In this document: piece by piece, positions 53,396 through 62,934 of the stretch
Layout: each line of letters begins with the position of its first letter
How positions within the stretch are numbered: the stretch's first letter is position 1
Assembly: GCA_018266575.1 (NCBI GenBank)
Contig: JAFEAE010000014.1
Location: forward strand, 120,487-184,486
DNA from: Bacteroidota bacterium
Lineage (GTDB): Bacteria > Bacteroidota > Bacteroidia > Chitinophagales > Chitinophagaceae
DNA: 64,000 nt
Reading direction: 5' to 3'
Made by a program: the position numbers and the translations under genes
Notes under the pieces: generated by a model
The model's database searches: none
What the model saw: the letters and a program-made list of their open reading frames with translations, nothing else
Told to the model about the DNA's origin: nothing

Positions 53396-55306
53396 TTATG
53401 CTTCAGATTGTTCCTTTTCCTGCTGCTGTTGTTCGTAGAGATACGTGTAATATCCGTTAAGTGCCAGCAATTCTTTATGGGTTCCTGTTTCCACGATCTT
53501 GCCTTCTTCCAGCACAACAATTTTGTCAAAATCAAAGAGGGAAAAAATGCGGTGCGTTATGATTATCGCGGTTTTATGCTGCAAATACTGATGAAGGTTT
53601 CCTAATATCTCTTTCTCAGTTTTTGAGTCCACAGCACTCAGGCAATCATCAAACAAAATAATTTCGGGGTCTTTGATCAGGGCCCTGGCAATGGAAATAC
53701 GTTGTTTCTGGCCGCCGCTCAATGTTACCCCCCGCTCCCCGATCATCGTTTCGTATTGATGGGAAAATCCTTCAATCTCCTTATCTACGCTGGCATAACG
53801 GGCAGCCATAAGTGCAGATTCCATATCCGCATCCTGCAAACCGAATTTAATATTATTGAAAATAGTATCGCTGAACAGGAACACATCTTGTGGAACATAA
53901 CTGACCTGGTTGCGCAAATTGTGAAGATCCATCGACCTGATATCAGTTCCGTCAATTTTAATTTCACCTTTTTGAGGATCGTACATACGCAACAACAATT
54001 GCGCAATGGTTGTTTTGCCACTACCTGTTCTCCCGATAATTACCACTTTTTCTCCCTTTCGTATGTGTAAATTGAAATCTTTCAGCGCATGGATACCTGT
54101 GTTCGGGTAAATAAAATCCACATTGCTGAAGATAATATCACCTTCCAATTTTTTGCTTATTGCTGAAGATGGGTTTTGAATTTCAGGTACGGTTTCCAAA
54201 AATTCATTCAATCGTTTTTGAGATGCAGCAGCACGTTGAATCATACTCGCTACCCAGCCAATAGCGCTTACCGGGAAAGTAAGCATCGTGATATAAATTA
54301 CAAATTCCGTTATCGTTCCGATATCGGTATTATGTTTTCCATAGATCACATATAATCCCCCGATCATTATCGTAAGCAATGTGCTCAACCCGATCATCAA
54401 ACCCATTGCAGGAAAATAAATGGATTCTACTTTCGCTAATCCAACAGCGTTCTTACGATATTCTTCACTGTTCTTATCAAAAAAGCTGAACATCGCTTTT
54501 TCCTGCACAAACGATTTTATTACACGAATACCGCTATAAGACTCCTGCGCATTTGTAGTAAGGTTACTCAACAGCGCCTGTATATGTTCACTGCGCTTAT
54601 TGATGATGTTATTCGCATAGTAAATAGTAAATGCCAGGATAGGCAATGGCGTTAGTACATAAAAAGAGAGCAGGGGATCTTTCCGCAACATAAAAAACAA
54701 ACTGAAACCGATCGTTGCAAGCAGGTTTGCCAAATACATTATCGCCGGGCCGGTAAACATACGCACACGGCTTACATCTTCTGCCATTCGGTTCATCAGG
54801 TCGCCGGTACTGTGTGTTTTGTAAAAATTAGTATCAAGTTTTTCATAGTGCCGGTAAATCTCATTTTTTTGATCGTACTCAATGTAGCGGCTCATTACAA
54901 TGATCGTTTGACGCATCAGGAACATAAAAAACCCACCAAGTAATGCAAGCACTAATAAAGTAATACCACAGATCGCAACTTTTTTTCCGAAAGATGGTTT
55001 TGAAGAATCAACAGTGCGAATAAATTTTTTTACGAGTATATCATAATTCGCCGTGTCTTTTATGTGCTTTGATGTAGCCGCAACATCGGTATTTGAAAGT
55101 TGATGCGCATTTGCTTTTTTCCGGGCAATACTATCGCTTAATTCTTTTTCAACGGAATTCACCACGTAACCGGTTACCTGCGGGGATAAAATGCGGAAAT
55201 AGTTTGAAAGAATGATAAAAATAATTCCCAACAAAAAACGCCAGCGATATTTCCAGAAATATTTATTGACTGCCCTGAGATGCTTCAACGAAAAAAATTT
55301 GTGCAA
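53396..55306 (-). CDS. ABC exporter (permease-ATPase fusion, MsbA type)
   Basis: 636 residues: six membrane helices (about residues 18-360) with two Leu-rich loops, then the ATPase with Walker A GRTGSGKTT, Q-loop YVPQDVFLFSDT, signature LSGGQKQRISIARAL and switch His in ITHRIFS. Walker B reads IILFDDCLSAVD: Asp takes the place of the catalytic Glu, as in degenerate sites of some heterodimeric exporters, yet no partner gene adjoins. It ends in a Gln/Glu-rich tail. It exports a lipid or drug-like substrate. Confidence 0.92.
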   Translation of the reverse strand: MHKFFSLKHLRAVNKYFWKYRWRFLLGIIFIILSNYFRILSPQVTGYVVNSVEKELSDSIARKKANAHQLSNTDVAATSKHIKDTANYDILVKKFIRTVDSSKPSFGKKVAICGITLLVLALLGGFFMFLMRQTIIVMSRYIEYDQKNEIYRHYEKLDTNFYKTHSTGDLMNRMAEDVSRVRMFTGPAIMYLANLLATIGFSLFFMLRKDPLLSFYVLTPLPILAFTIYYANNIINKRSEHIQALLSNLTTNAQESYSGIRVIKSFVQEKAMFSFFDKNSEEYRKNAVGLAKVESIYFPAMGLMIGLSTLLTIMIGGLYVIYGKHNTDIGTITEFVIYITMLTFPVSAIGWVASMIQRAAASQKRLNEFLETVPEIQNPSSAISKKLEGDIIFSNVDFIYPNTGIHALKDFNLHIRKGEKVVIIGRTGSGKTTIAQLLLRMYDPQKGEIKIDGTDIRSMDLHNLRNQVSYVPQDVFLFSDTIFNNIKFGLQDADMESALMAARYASVDKEIEGFSHQYETMIGERGVTLSGGQKQRISIARALIKDPEIILFDDCLSAVDSKTEKEILGNLHQYLQHKTAIIITHRIFSLFDFDKIVVLEEGKIVETGTHKELLALNGYYTYLYEQQQQEKEQSEA

Positions 55307-55366
55307 AGTTACGGCGATAAAATAAAAATATTTGGATGTTTAGCCAGAGAAGCTAATTTTGCGCCC

Positions 55367-55451
55367 GGAGGGATGTCAGAGCGGTTTAATGAGGCGGTCT
55401 TGAAAACCGTTGACTGTAACAGGTCCGGGGGTTCGAATCCCTCTCCCTCCG
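55367..55451 (+). tRNA. tRNA-Ser(TGA)
   Basis: 85 nt. The acceptor stem GGAGGGA/TCCCTCC is perfect with discriminator G. The anticodon loop CTTGAAA carries TGA, a long variable arm follows, and the T-loop is GGTTCGAATCC. All are Ser features; CCA is not encoded. A hairpin terminator follows at 55472. Confidence 0.96.
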
Positions 55452-55471
55452 CTGAGTACCAAACAGATACA

Positions 55472-55502
55472 ACCCTGCAGTATAAACCTGCGGGGTTTTT
55501 TG
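55472..55502 (+). terminator. Rho-independent terminator between the tRNA genes
   Basis: ACCCTGCAG pairs with CTGCGGGGT (one G-U pair) around TATAAAC, then seven T. It separates the two tRNA-Ser genes, implying that the second has its own promoter. Confidence 0.8.
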
Positions 55503-55532
55503 TTGGTAATAATTAATTTGCACAAGCAAGCC

Positions 55533-55619
55533 GGAGAGATGCCAGAGTGGTTGAATGGGACGGTCTCGAAAACCGTTTTACGCGCAAGTGTAACGAGGGT
55601 TCGAATCCCTCTCTCTCCG
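55533..55619 (+). tRNA. tRNA-Ser(CGA)
   Basis: 87 nt. Acceptor stem GGAGAGA/TCTCTCC with discriminator G; anticodon loop CTCGAAA carries CGA; a long variable arm and the GGTTCGAATCC T-loop follow. It is a near copy of the upstream tRNA-Ser in the D and T arms. CCA is not encoded. Confidence 0.96.
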
Positions 55620-55864
55620 CCAAAATTCCAGGTTTTTTTTGTATTTAGCTTTTGTACTACTATTAAACTTTTGTTGCGTCGCACTCGTGTGCTGTAAAAG
55701 TTCTATTCAACGCCGTATTATTTTCGGCTATCCATCGAGGTTAGCAGCTTTCAAATCTGCCGATCAAAAAGTCATTTATCAACAGGCAGGTTTGAACAAC
55801 AAGAACTAACGGAAAGCTTATTTCAAATGATTCTTTTTAATATTGCTTCAATAAACATTGTCAG

Positions 55865-57163
55865 ATGCATAAATCCGCGATTCATTATGTTTTAATGGTA
55901 ATTGCATTAATTGCGGTATTCTCATTTTGCATAAATCGTGATATAGAAATTGAAAAAGGCTATACTGTGGATCTCAGGAACAGGGTAATAGGCGCAAGAT
56001 TGCAATCAGATGGGAAACCGCCTTATTTTTACAAATGGAAACCACAAGATGGTTTAAGATATTACGACCCTGTACAAAACGATACCACCTTTGCAAATAA
56101 CATAACCGCCTCCCCTTTTTTTCATCATCTTTTATACCCCATAGCCAATCTGCCACAAAGAAAAATATCAAGGATCTGGTTAGCATTTCAATACATAATG
56201 CTTATCTCATGTATAGCGATAGCATTTCTTTTAACAAACACGATTGTTCAAAGATGGGCCTGTATAATCACATTAACTTCTTTCTTATTTACAGAAGGCT
56301 GGATAAGTTTACTGGAGGAAGGGCAGCTCTACCTGCTAATTCCTTTTTGTTGTTTTATTATTCTTGTTTGTATTCTGCAAAAAAAATCATTCTACATTTT
56401 TCTCGCGGGGCTTTTTGCTGCGATTCTGATTTTGTCACGTCCAACTACCTGTTTAATTTTTTTACCATTGCCTGGCCTTCTGAAAAAAAAAGCCATCGGC
56501 CTGTTGACGATTTTTCTTATCCCAATTTGTATATTAAGTGCATATAGTATTCTAAACACCAAAGAAAGATGTTTTTGGATTGATTATTACCATGCCATTA
56601 GTTCGCACATAAAGCTTCACCAGGCTCCGGCATCGGCAATTACAGGCAAATACAAACCCGTGGAATATCATAATTGGGAAGGTTGGGATATAGATTCGAT
56701 CAGAAAAGCCAAAGTTCCTGTAACACATTATGAAACAAGTAATGTACCAGCAATCGTCAGCAACATATTTCATATTATTGTCCCGTCAAAAATCCTCGAA
56801 ATTATTTTTGCAATTATTATTGTAGCATTACTAACGTTTTTTTATAAAAACCATTCGTTCACACAAAATGCAGACATAAAAATTGTGGCAATTTTTGGCT
56901 TTTGTATATATATGATAGCAGATTTCTTATCTCCTATCCCACGGGCAGAATATTATAAAGTCCAATGGTTATTTCCCTTATTACTGATTAGTGCAAATTA
57001 TAATTCGCAGCTAAGATCTGTTTATCTGTTTATCCTGGCAGGATTGTTACTCGATGCTTTTTATATTCCTTTTCTTCCCATGCGACATACAATAGGTGAA
57101 TTTATTATGTTATCTGCATTTTTATGGCTGTGTATAACAAAAGAACCCAAATTAGCTAAATGA
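55865..57163 (+). CDS. GT-C/GT87-like membrane glycosyltransferase, copy 1
   Basis: 432 residues with ten or so membrane helices. The first periplasmic loop, [20 protein letters not shown] followed by [20 protein letters not shown], carries the acidic residue and the YFYKW/YYDP pattern of GT87-like (DUF2029) mannosyl- or arabinosyltransferases that use polyprenyl-phosphate sugars. It is a paralogue of 58091-59380 with shared upstream bases (TTyAAATGATT…). Its stop overlaps by 4 bases the ATG of the pseudogene at 57160, exactly as in copy 2. Confidence 0.83.
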   Translation: MHKSAIHYVLMVIALIAVFSFCINRDIEIEKGYTVDLRNRVIGARLQSDGKPPYFYKWKPQDGLRYYDPVQNDTTFANNITASPFFHHLLYPIANLPQRKISRIWLAFQYIMLISCIAIAFLLTNTIVQRWACIITLTSFLFTEGWISLLEEGQLYLLIPFCCFIILVCILQKKSFYIFLAGLFAAILILSRPTTCLIFLPLPGLLKKKAIGLLTIFLIPICILSAYSILNTKERCFWIDYYHAISSHIKLHQAPASAITGKYKPVEYHNWEGWDIDSIRKAKVPVTHYETSNVPAIVSNIFHIIVPSKILEIIFAIIIVALLTFFYKNHSFTQNADIKIVAIFGFCIYMIADFLSPIPRAEYYKVQWLFPLLLISANYNSQLRSVYLFILAGLLLDAFYIPFLPMRHTIGEFIMLSAFLWLCITKEPKLAK

Positions 57164-57690
57164 AAAAGCAATGGCTATTGGAGCGGGTTAGTTGGTTTAA
57201 CTACAACATATGAACTGCTGACAAAAATTAAAATTGTTCCGGTTATTATTAAAAGGAATCACAGGTTGCAAGCTTGTCCAAAACTATAAATTTCAAAAAC
57301 AATTGAATTGATGTTGCCGAGCATTGTTTTTTTCAAAATCAGAAAGAATCGTTGATTGGTGATAGAAATTTCCTGCTTTGTAAGAGAATTTTAAAGATTA
57401 CTATACTATCATAAATTATCACCATAAAGATGAGGAGTTGATCGTCAAAAAACGGGGAAGCTGAAAAAATGTAATGCTACTTCAACAGGGAAAATAATAC
57501 ATCCTCTATCAAAGATTTTTTCACCAACTTAGGTTAAACATGGCAGCGATCAGCAATCCGCATTTATCAACAGGGATCTCTGTGCAAGAGATATTTCTTT
57601 TATTTAGTAGAAAGACATAATCCCATCGGCGCAATTTGAAACCGTAAATACATAAAAGGTATTGAGAATATAACTGACCTACACTCTTTT
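57160..57690 (+). pseudogene. Decayed copy of the FAD enzyme at 59377
   Basis: Bases 57160-57550 align with 59377-59775 almost throughout: ATGAAAAA-GCAAT against ATGAAAAAAGCAAT, then CATATGAACTGCT, TGTTCCGGTTATTATT, AAAACTATAAATTTCAAA and AGGTTAAACATGGCA. A one-base loss after codon 2 shifts the frame, and in-frame stops follow. Bases 57620-57690 weakly match the end of the intact gene (CCCATCGG-CGCAA against CCGATAGGACGCAA), so about 950 bases of the middle are missing. It keeps the 4-base ATGA overlap with the gene before it. Confidence 0.82.
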
Positions 57691-58090
57691 TTGCGTGTAG
57701 CCTGCAGGTTCATAATATAACATTAATGAATAACCGAAAACTATATTAAGCGATAGGCACAGCCATCATACCCTTATTTTTATTTAACATTAAAGCATAT
57801 AATATAGCGAAACCCGTACAGGGAATTTATGCACAATAGAAGTAAATATACAGCTCTCATTTTCGGATCATAAATGACCCGAACTTCTATTTTATAAAAA
57901 ACAAGATCGATTACTTATAAAATTAAAATTCCTAATCTTTTGAATTTACCTAAGCCGGAAACATATCGATTCATAAAAATAATTATTCCTGCATATATCA
58001 AAGCTTAAGTAACACCGATAGCCAGAGCACTTATATCAAATGATTTTTTTAATATTGCCATACAACTATTACCTGGTGAATACAACTGCA
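57691..58090. other. Gene-free stretch with a nested hairpin
   Basis: No credible gene. AATAGAAGT (57835-57843) pairs with ACTTCTATT (57883-57891); inside, TTCGGATCAT (57862-57871) pairs with ATGACCCGAA (57874-57883) with one wobble. This could be a terminator for copy 1 of the duplicated pair or a small structured RNA. AACATTAATGAATAACCG (57722 onward) closely resembles a stretch after the acyl carrier gene (61710 onward). The last 30 bases match the leader of copy 1. Confidence 0.5.
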
Positions 58091-59380
58091 ATGCATAATG
58101 TTTTAATGGCCATTAGCCTAATTGCAGTATTCTCATTTTGTATAATTCGGGATATAAAAATCGAAAAAGGATATACCTCAGATCTTCGAAACAGGGTCAT
58201 TGGTGCCAGGTTGCAGTTGGATGGGAAACCACCCTATTTCTATAAATGGAAGCCTAGGGATGGATTAAGGTACTACGATCCTGAACAGAAAGATACAACT
58301 TATGCAAATGGCATAACAGCTTCCCCCTTTTTTCATCATCTTTTATTTCCAATTGCAGATTTGCCACAACGCAAAATATCTGAAATATGGTTAGTTGTTG
58401 AATATTTAATGCTAATTGCTTGCCTGGTATTTGCTTTTCTGCTGGCCCAAACAACTACACAGCGATGGCTTTGCACAATAACAATTACATGCTTTCTATT
58501 TACAGAAGGATGGGGCTCTTTAGTAATGAAAGGCCAAATGTATATATTGATACCTTTTTGTTGCTTTGTCTTCTATTTTTGCATAAATAAAAGAAACAAA
58601 ATATTTTCTATTCTTCTGGCAGGGGCTATTTCAGGGGTTCTTGTTTTATCCAGGCCTACCGTTATTTTATTTTTTCTTCCATTTATTTACATGGGATGGT
58701 TTAGAAAATATAACCCAAAACAGCTTACGGCATTTTTTCTGCCCGCTTGCATTCTTTTAGGATATAGTATTTTCAATAAAAAAGAACGTAGCTATTGGAT
58801 TGAATACTATTATTCCATTAACGCTCAAATGAAATTTCATCAGGCAGACAGTAATCAACATTCAGGCTTATACAAGCCGGTAGAATACAGCAAATGGGAA
58901 GGATTGGATTATGATTTGATTAAAGGAAAAATGCCTGAAACGCATTGGGAAGTAGATAATATTCCGGCGATTATCCGAAATATTTTTCATATCACTATTC
59001 CCATCTATATTCTTCATTTTATCTTATCAGCTACAATCCTTGCATTATTGTTTATCTTTTTTAAACAACATAAACCTGAACAAAATAGTGATGTGAGAAT
59101 ATTAGCTATTTTCGGATTTTGCCTTTATATGATAACAGATTTTTTATCTCCGATCATGCGTGGAGAATATTACAAAGTGCAATGGCTATTCCCGTTACTG
59201 TTGATAAGCGCATATTACAATAACAAACTTAAAGTTGCTTACACAATAATTTTGTCAGGATTATTACTCAATATTTTTTTCATAGCATTTATACCTATGC
59301 GGCACTCCGTCGGTGAATTCATGATCTTTCTTGCACTTCTATGGGTTTGTTTCACTGACAGATCAAAAATTTTTTCATGA
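58091..59380 (+). CDS. GT-C/GT87-like membrane glycosyltransferase, copy 2
   Basis: 429 residues from the ATG at 58091. An ATG at 58040 is also in frame, but the matching ATG in copy 1 is out of frame, so only the inner start is conserved. It parallels copy 1 along its length: [40 protein letters not shown] and a closing [14 protein letters not shown]. Predicted inner-membrane sugar transferase using a lipid-linked donor. It overlaps the FAD enzyme gene by 4 bases, suggesting joint action. Confidence 0.85.
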   Translation: MHNVLMAISLIAVFSFCIIRDIKIEKGYTSDLRNRVIGARLQLDGKPPYFYKWKPRDGLRYYDPEQKDTTYANGITASPFFHHLLFPIADLPQRKISEIWLVVEYLMLIACLVFAFLLAQTTTQRWLCTITITCFLFTEGWGSLVMKGQMYILIPFCCFVFYFCINKRNKIFSILLAGAISGVLVLSRPTVILFFLPFIYMGWFRKYNPKQLTAFFLPACILLGYSIFNKKERSYWIEYYYSINAQMKFHQADSNQHSGLYKPVEYSKWEGLDYDLIKGKMPETHWEVDNIPAIIRNIFHITIPIYILHFILSATILALLFIFFKQHKPEQNSDVRILAIFGFCLYMITDFLSPIMRGEYYKVQWLFPLLLISAYYNNKLKVAYTIILSGLLLNIFFIAFIPMRHSVGEFMIFLALLWVCFTDRSKIFS

Positions 59381-60972
59381 AAAAAGCAATAATTATTGGA
59401 GCAGGCCCGGCCGGTTTAACTGCAGCATATGAACTGCTTACAAAAACTGAAATTGTTCCGGTTATTATTGAAAAGGAGTCACAAGTTGGAGGCCTGTCAA
59501 AAACTATAAATTTCAAAGGCAATAGAATTGATATCGGCGGACATCGCTTTTTTTCAAAATCCGAAAAAATCATTGACTGGTGGTTGAAATTTCTTCCCCT
59601 GGACGAAAATGTTAAGGATAGGCATATTACCATAAATTATCAACACAAGGATGCCGGGCTGATTGTTCAAGAATTTGGAAGCGGGGAAAATGTAATGCTC
59701 CTTCGGCCAAGAAAATCACACATCTATTACCAAAGAAAATTTTTTGATTATCCACTCAGGTTAAACATGGCAACGGCCCGCAATTTAGGGTTTAGCAAAA
59801 TAACAGCCATCGGGTTTTCTTATCTCTACGCCAAATTATTCCCGATAAAACAAGAAGAAAACCTCGCACAATTTTTTTGCAACCGCTTTGGTAAAAAATT
59901 GTACGAAACTTTTTTTAAAGACTACACCGAAAAGGTCTGGGGAGTGCCTTGTGAAAAAATCCCATCAAGCTGGGGCAAACAAAGAGTTAAAAATTTAAAT
60001 ATTTCGGGGTTGCTCAAACATGCTCTTGTTTCCGTATTTAACACTAATAAAACTATCGACCAGAAAGGTACAACCACAAGCCTGATCGAACAATTTTTGT
60101 ATCCAAAATACGGGCCCGGCCAAATGTGGGAAACTGTTGCATCAGAAATTATCAAACTTGGTGGAGAAATACATCTGAATACTAACCTGGAAAGCCTAAC
60201 CGGAAATGGAAACCACAAGATCGAATCTGCAGTCGTAAAAAACAAGTATACTAATGAAGAATACATTCTTCATGCAGATTATTTTTTTTCAACCATGCCG
60301 GTAAAAGACCTGATCGGGGGATTAAAAAACATGCAGGTTACGAACGAGATTCAAACAATTTCCTCCGGATTGGAGTACCGGGATTTTTTAATCGTTGGTA
60401 TATTACTATCGGAACTTGCTCTTACCGATTCAACAGCAGGTGATATTACAGACAACTGGATTTATATACAAGACAAAGAAGTAAGGGCCGGGCGAATACA
60501 ATTTTTCAATAACTGGAGCCCATTTATGGTGAACAATGCTGACGACAAATGGCTTGGTGTAGAATATTTTTGTAATAAAGAGGATTTTTTCTGGCAGCAA
60601 TCCGATGAAGCCATTACTATGCAGGCAATACAGGAAATGGAAAATATAGGTATCTTGAAAAAAGAAAATGTAAAAGATTCAACAGTAGTAAAAGTTGAAA
60701 AAGCTTACCCCTCCTATTATGGAAGTTATGAGTATTTCGAAAAGGTAAAGCAATATTTAAATACCATTGAAAATCTCTATCCGATAGGACGCAACGGAAT
60801 GCACCGTTACAATAACAGTGATCATAGTATGTTGACTGCAATGGCGGCTGTTGAAAATATTATTGAAGGACGAAAATTGAATGACAATATCTGGGAAATA
60901 AATACAGAAGATGATTATCACGAAGAAAAAGCCAATGCTGAAAAACACAATAAAACATCATCAGCTTTTTAG
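59377..60972 (+). CDS. FAD-dependent oxidoreductase, UDP-galactopyranose-mutase/amine-oxidase-like
   Basis: 531 residues. The N terminus is a perfect FAD-binding fold, [20 protein letters not shown], then [35 protein letters not shown]. This HRFFSK subgroup is annotated as NAD(P)/FAD oxidoreductase or protoporphyrinogen oxidase-like and is common beside glycosyltransferases in envelope polysaccharide clusters. The C terminus ([20 protein letters not shown]) closes the FAD site. The 4-base overlap with the GT87-like gene and the duplicate pair upstream support joint function on a cell-surface sugar. Confidence 0.85.
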   Translation: MKKAIIIGAGPAGLTAAYELLTKTEIVPVIIEKESQVGGLSKTINFKGNRIDIGGHRFFSKSEKIIDWWLKFLPLDENVKDRHITINYQHKDAGLIVQEFGSGENVMLLRPRKSHIYYQRKFFDYPLRLNMATARNLGFSKITAIGFSYLYAKLFPIKQEENLAQFFCNRFGKKLYETFFKDYTEKVWGVPCEKIPSSWGKQRVKNLNISGLLKHALVSVFNTNKTIDQKGTTTSLIEQFLYPKYGPGQMWETVASEIIKLGGEIHLNTNLESLTGNGNHKIESAVVKNKYTNEEYILHADYFFSTMPVKDLIGGLKNMQVTNEIQTISSGLEYRDFLIVGILLSELALTDSTAGDITDNWIYIQDKEVRAGRIQFFNNWSPFMVNNADDKWLGVEYFCNKEDFFWQQSDEAITMQAIQEMENIGILKKENVKDSTVVKVEKAYPSYYGSYEYFEKVKQYLNTIENLYPIGRNGMHRYNNSDHSMLTAMAAVENIIEGRKLNDNIWEINTEDDYHEEKANAEKHNKTSSAF

Positions 60973-61423
60973 CATTCAATAAACATAACTCATTTTACTT
61001 AATCCGGTTGCAAGGAAAAATACATGAAACTTTTTTTGCAAAGCCTTAATTACTAAATCCGGAGAACTACCTTGAGCGTCATTGTACCTCGTGTCACAGA
61101 CAAATCAGTTACTTGCACTGCAACAACTCGATTCCCCAACTTATTGCTTCCAAATCACTTCAACCCTTAATTAAGCAGTTTGCAGCCTGTCGCTTTTCAT
61201 GCATGCATCAAAACAAAAGAATCAAGGTTAACATATATTTTCCAATCGGTTAACAATTATGTAAAATTCTTTTTACCAAATTTGTGTTTCTCTGCTACAT
61301 GTTAGTTACCTAAATAATACCAGGAAAAAGTAACCATAAAGCTTAAGAAATATCTGCCGGCAGGCTTCTACTCTTCGTTATCACTGATTGATGATAATTA
61401 AGCTTCCCGGCTACCAGTTTTAA
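60973..61423. other. Gene-free stretch before the acyl carrier gene
   Basis: 451 AT-rich bases with no credible reading frame. A small palindrome CTGCCGGCAG lies at 61354-61363. No -7 box of the TAnnTTTG type with a good partner was found. Nothing else is seen. Confidence 0.4.
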
Positions 61424-61684
61424 ATGAGAGTAAAACACGCCATGCAGGATAGCATTCATGATACAATACAAATAATCATAAGCGAAAAACTCGGGCTAAG
61501 CCGAGAGGATATTTGCGACAATATCTGTTTTGCAAATGAACTTGATGTTGACTCTCTCGATATGCTGGAAATTTATTGGGAAATCGAAAAGAAATTTAAT
61601 ACCAGCATCCCTGATGAGGATATCAAAAAACTAACAACCCTCCACGAAATCAATAGTTATATAATAGCAAAAAAAGGCAGATAG
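61424..61684 (+). CDS. Acyl carrier protein-like
   Basis: 86 residues; MQDSIHDTIQIIISEKLGLS at residues 7-26 may be the true start (ATG at 61442). The phosphopantetheine-attachment Ser44 lies in ELDVDSLDMLEIYWEIEKKF, followed by IPDEDIKKLTTLHEINSYI, all typical of ACPs. The Trp after the attachment helix is unusual for a fatty-acid ACP. No acyltransferase, ketosynthase or fab gene adjoins, so it is an accessory carrier, perhaps linked with the neighbouring sugar/FAD genes. Confidence 0.88.
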   Translation: MRVKHAMQDSIHDTIQIIISEKLGLSREDICDNICFANELDVDSLDMLEIYWEIEKKFNTSIPDEDIKKLTTLHEINSYIIAKKGR

Positions 61685-61723
61685 ATTATCACATCGTTTT
61701 CCTGAAAACTAACATAAATGCAT

Positions 61724-61803
61724 AACCGAAGATCGTACCCGGTAAAGATCCGCATGCAGTACCTATAGCAACGTTTTTCCCGGCATTCGCTATAGTTTCG
61801 GTT
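61724..61803. repeat. Nested inverted repeat in the sugar-transporter leader
   Basis: AACCGAA (61724-61730) pairs with TTCGGTT (61797-61803); inside, CTATAGC (61763-61769) pairs with GCTATAG (61789-61795). It lies 119 bases before the transporter start. It may be an operator, a terminator for the carrier-protein gene or a structured leader. Confidence 0.4.
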
Positions 61804-61921
61804 TCCGGATAAATCAAAACTTACAGAAACACACTATCTTAAAAATTGTTATTTTCAGTTTTGATTGCAGTATTCACGAACCGACATTATTAAACTTTCC
61901 AACCAAAATATCTATTGCCAT

Positions 61922-62917
61922 ATGTTCATTTTAGAAAATTACCCCACGGCAGTTATATTCTGCATTATCACCATGCTTTGTTGGGGAAGCTGGGCCAACA
62001 CACAAAAATTAGCAGCAAGCACTTGGCGTTTCGAACTTTTTTACTGGGATTATGTGATCGGCATCCTTCTGCTCACGCTTCTGTTTGCTTTTATATTGGG
62101 GAGCAGAGGCAGCAGCGGGCGGAGCTTTGTTGCTGATATTTCCCAGGCAGGTTCATCCAATTTATTATCCGCGATATCAGGCGGAATTATTTTCAATGCC
62201 GCAAATATTCTGCTTGTTGCAGCAATTGCTATTGCAGGAATGTCCGTTGCATTTCCAATAGGCATCGGCATTGCATTAGTGTTAGGAGTTGTTGTTAATT
62301 ATATCGGTTCGCCTCAAGGCAATGCTACATTATTATTCAGTGGTGTAATTGCAATTACGTTAGCCATTATATTAAATGCACGTGCGTATAAAAAAATGGC
62401 AGCACAAAACGCATCACCGTCTGCAAAAGGTTTACTATTATCAGTTGTAGCCGGCCTGCTGATGGGTTTCTTTTACCGCTTTGTGGCCAAATCCATGTTC
62501 ACTGATTTTTCCGTTCCTGAAAACGGCAAACTCAGCCCATACACTGCAATGGTATTTTTTGCCATTGGTATTTTGCTGAGCAATTTTATTTTCAATACAT
62601 ACATCATGCGAAAACCATTTGTTGGCGCACCGGTTAATTTTTCACAATATTTCAAAGGAAGTTTTCGTAATCATTTCACAGGTATACTTGGCGGAATAAT
62701 ATGGTGCATTGGCATGTCGTTCAGCATTATTGCTTCAGGAAAAGCAGGTGCAGCTATATCATACGGATTAGGGCAAGGCGCAACGGTTGTTGCTGCAGTA
62801 TGGGGAATATTTATCTGGAAAGAATTTAAAAACGCACCGCAAGGAACATCAGCAATCTTAAACCTTATGCTTTTACTTTATATAATTGGTATCGGTTTGA
62901 TTATTTACGCGAGATAA
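61922..62917 (+). CDS. Sugar transporter of the GRP/RhaT (DMT) type
   Basis: 331 residues from the ATG at 61922; 19 upstream in-frame residues have no hydrophobic or family match. Ten membrane helices alternate as in the drug/metabolite transporter superfamily. Family text: FCIITMLCWGSWANTQKLAA, then VAAIAIAGMSVAFPIGIGIA and SYGLGQGATVVAAVWGIFIW, as in glucose/ribose uptake (GRP) and RhaT-like carriers of Bacteroidota. A ribokinase gene starts 17 bases after the stop, so ribose or a related sugar is the likely substrate. Confidence 0.85.
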   Translation: MFILENYPTAVIFCIITMLCWGSWANTQKLAASTWRFELFYWDYVIGILLLTLLFAFILGSRGSSGRSFVADISQAGSSNLLSAISGGIIFNAANILLVAAIAIAGMSVAFPIGIGIALVLGVVVNYIGSPQGNATLLFSGVIAITLAIILNARAYKKMAAQNASPSAKGLLLSVVAGLLMGFFYRFVAKSMFTDFSVPENGKLSPYTAMVFFAIGILLSNFIFNTYIMRKPFVGAPVNFSQYFKGSFRNHFTGILGGIIWCIGMSFSIIASGKAGAAISYGLGQGATVVAAVWGIFIWKEFKNAPQGTSAILNLMLLLYIIGIGLIIYAR

Positions 62918-62934
62918 GATCAATCAAAAGTTTT

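Noticed and set aside
55376..55697. Reading frames on both strands across the two tRNA-Ser genes
   Set aside because: They are translations of tRNA sequence; text such as the SRGSNPSPS type is a known tRNA artefact.
55533..57700. Possible integrated element at tRNA-Ser(CGA)
   Set aside because: No second copy of the tRNA 3' end and no integrase gene were found downstream, so the duplication is not evidence of integration.
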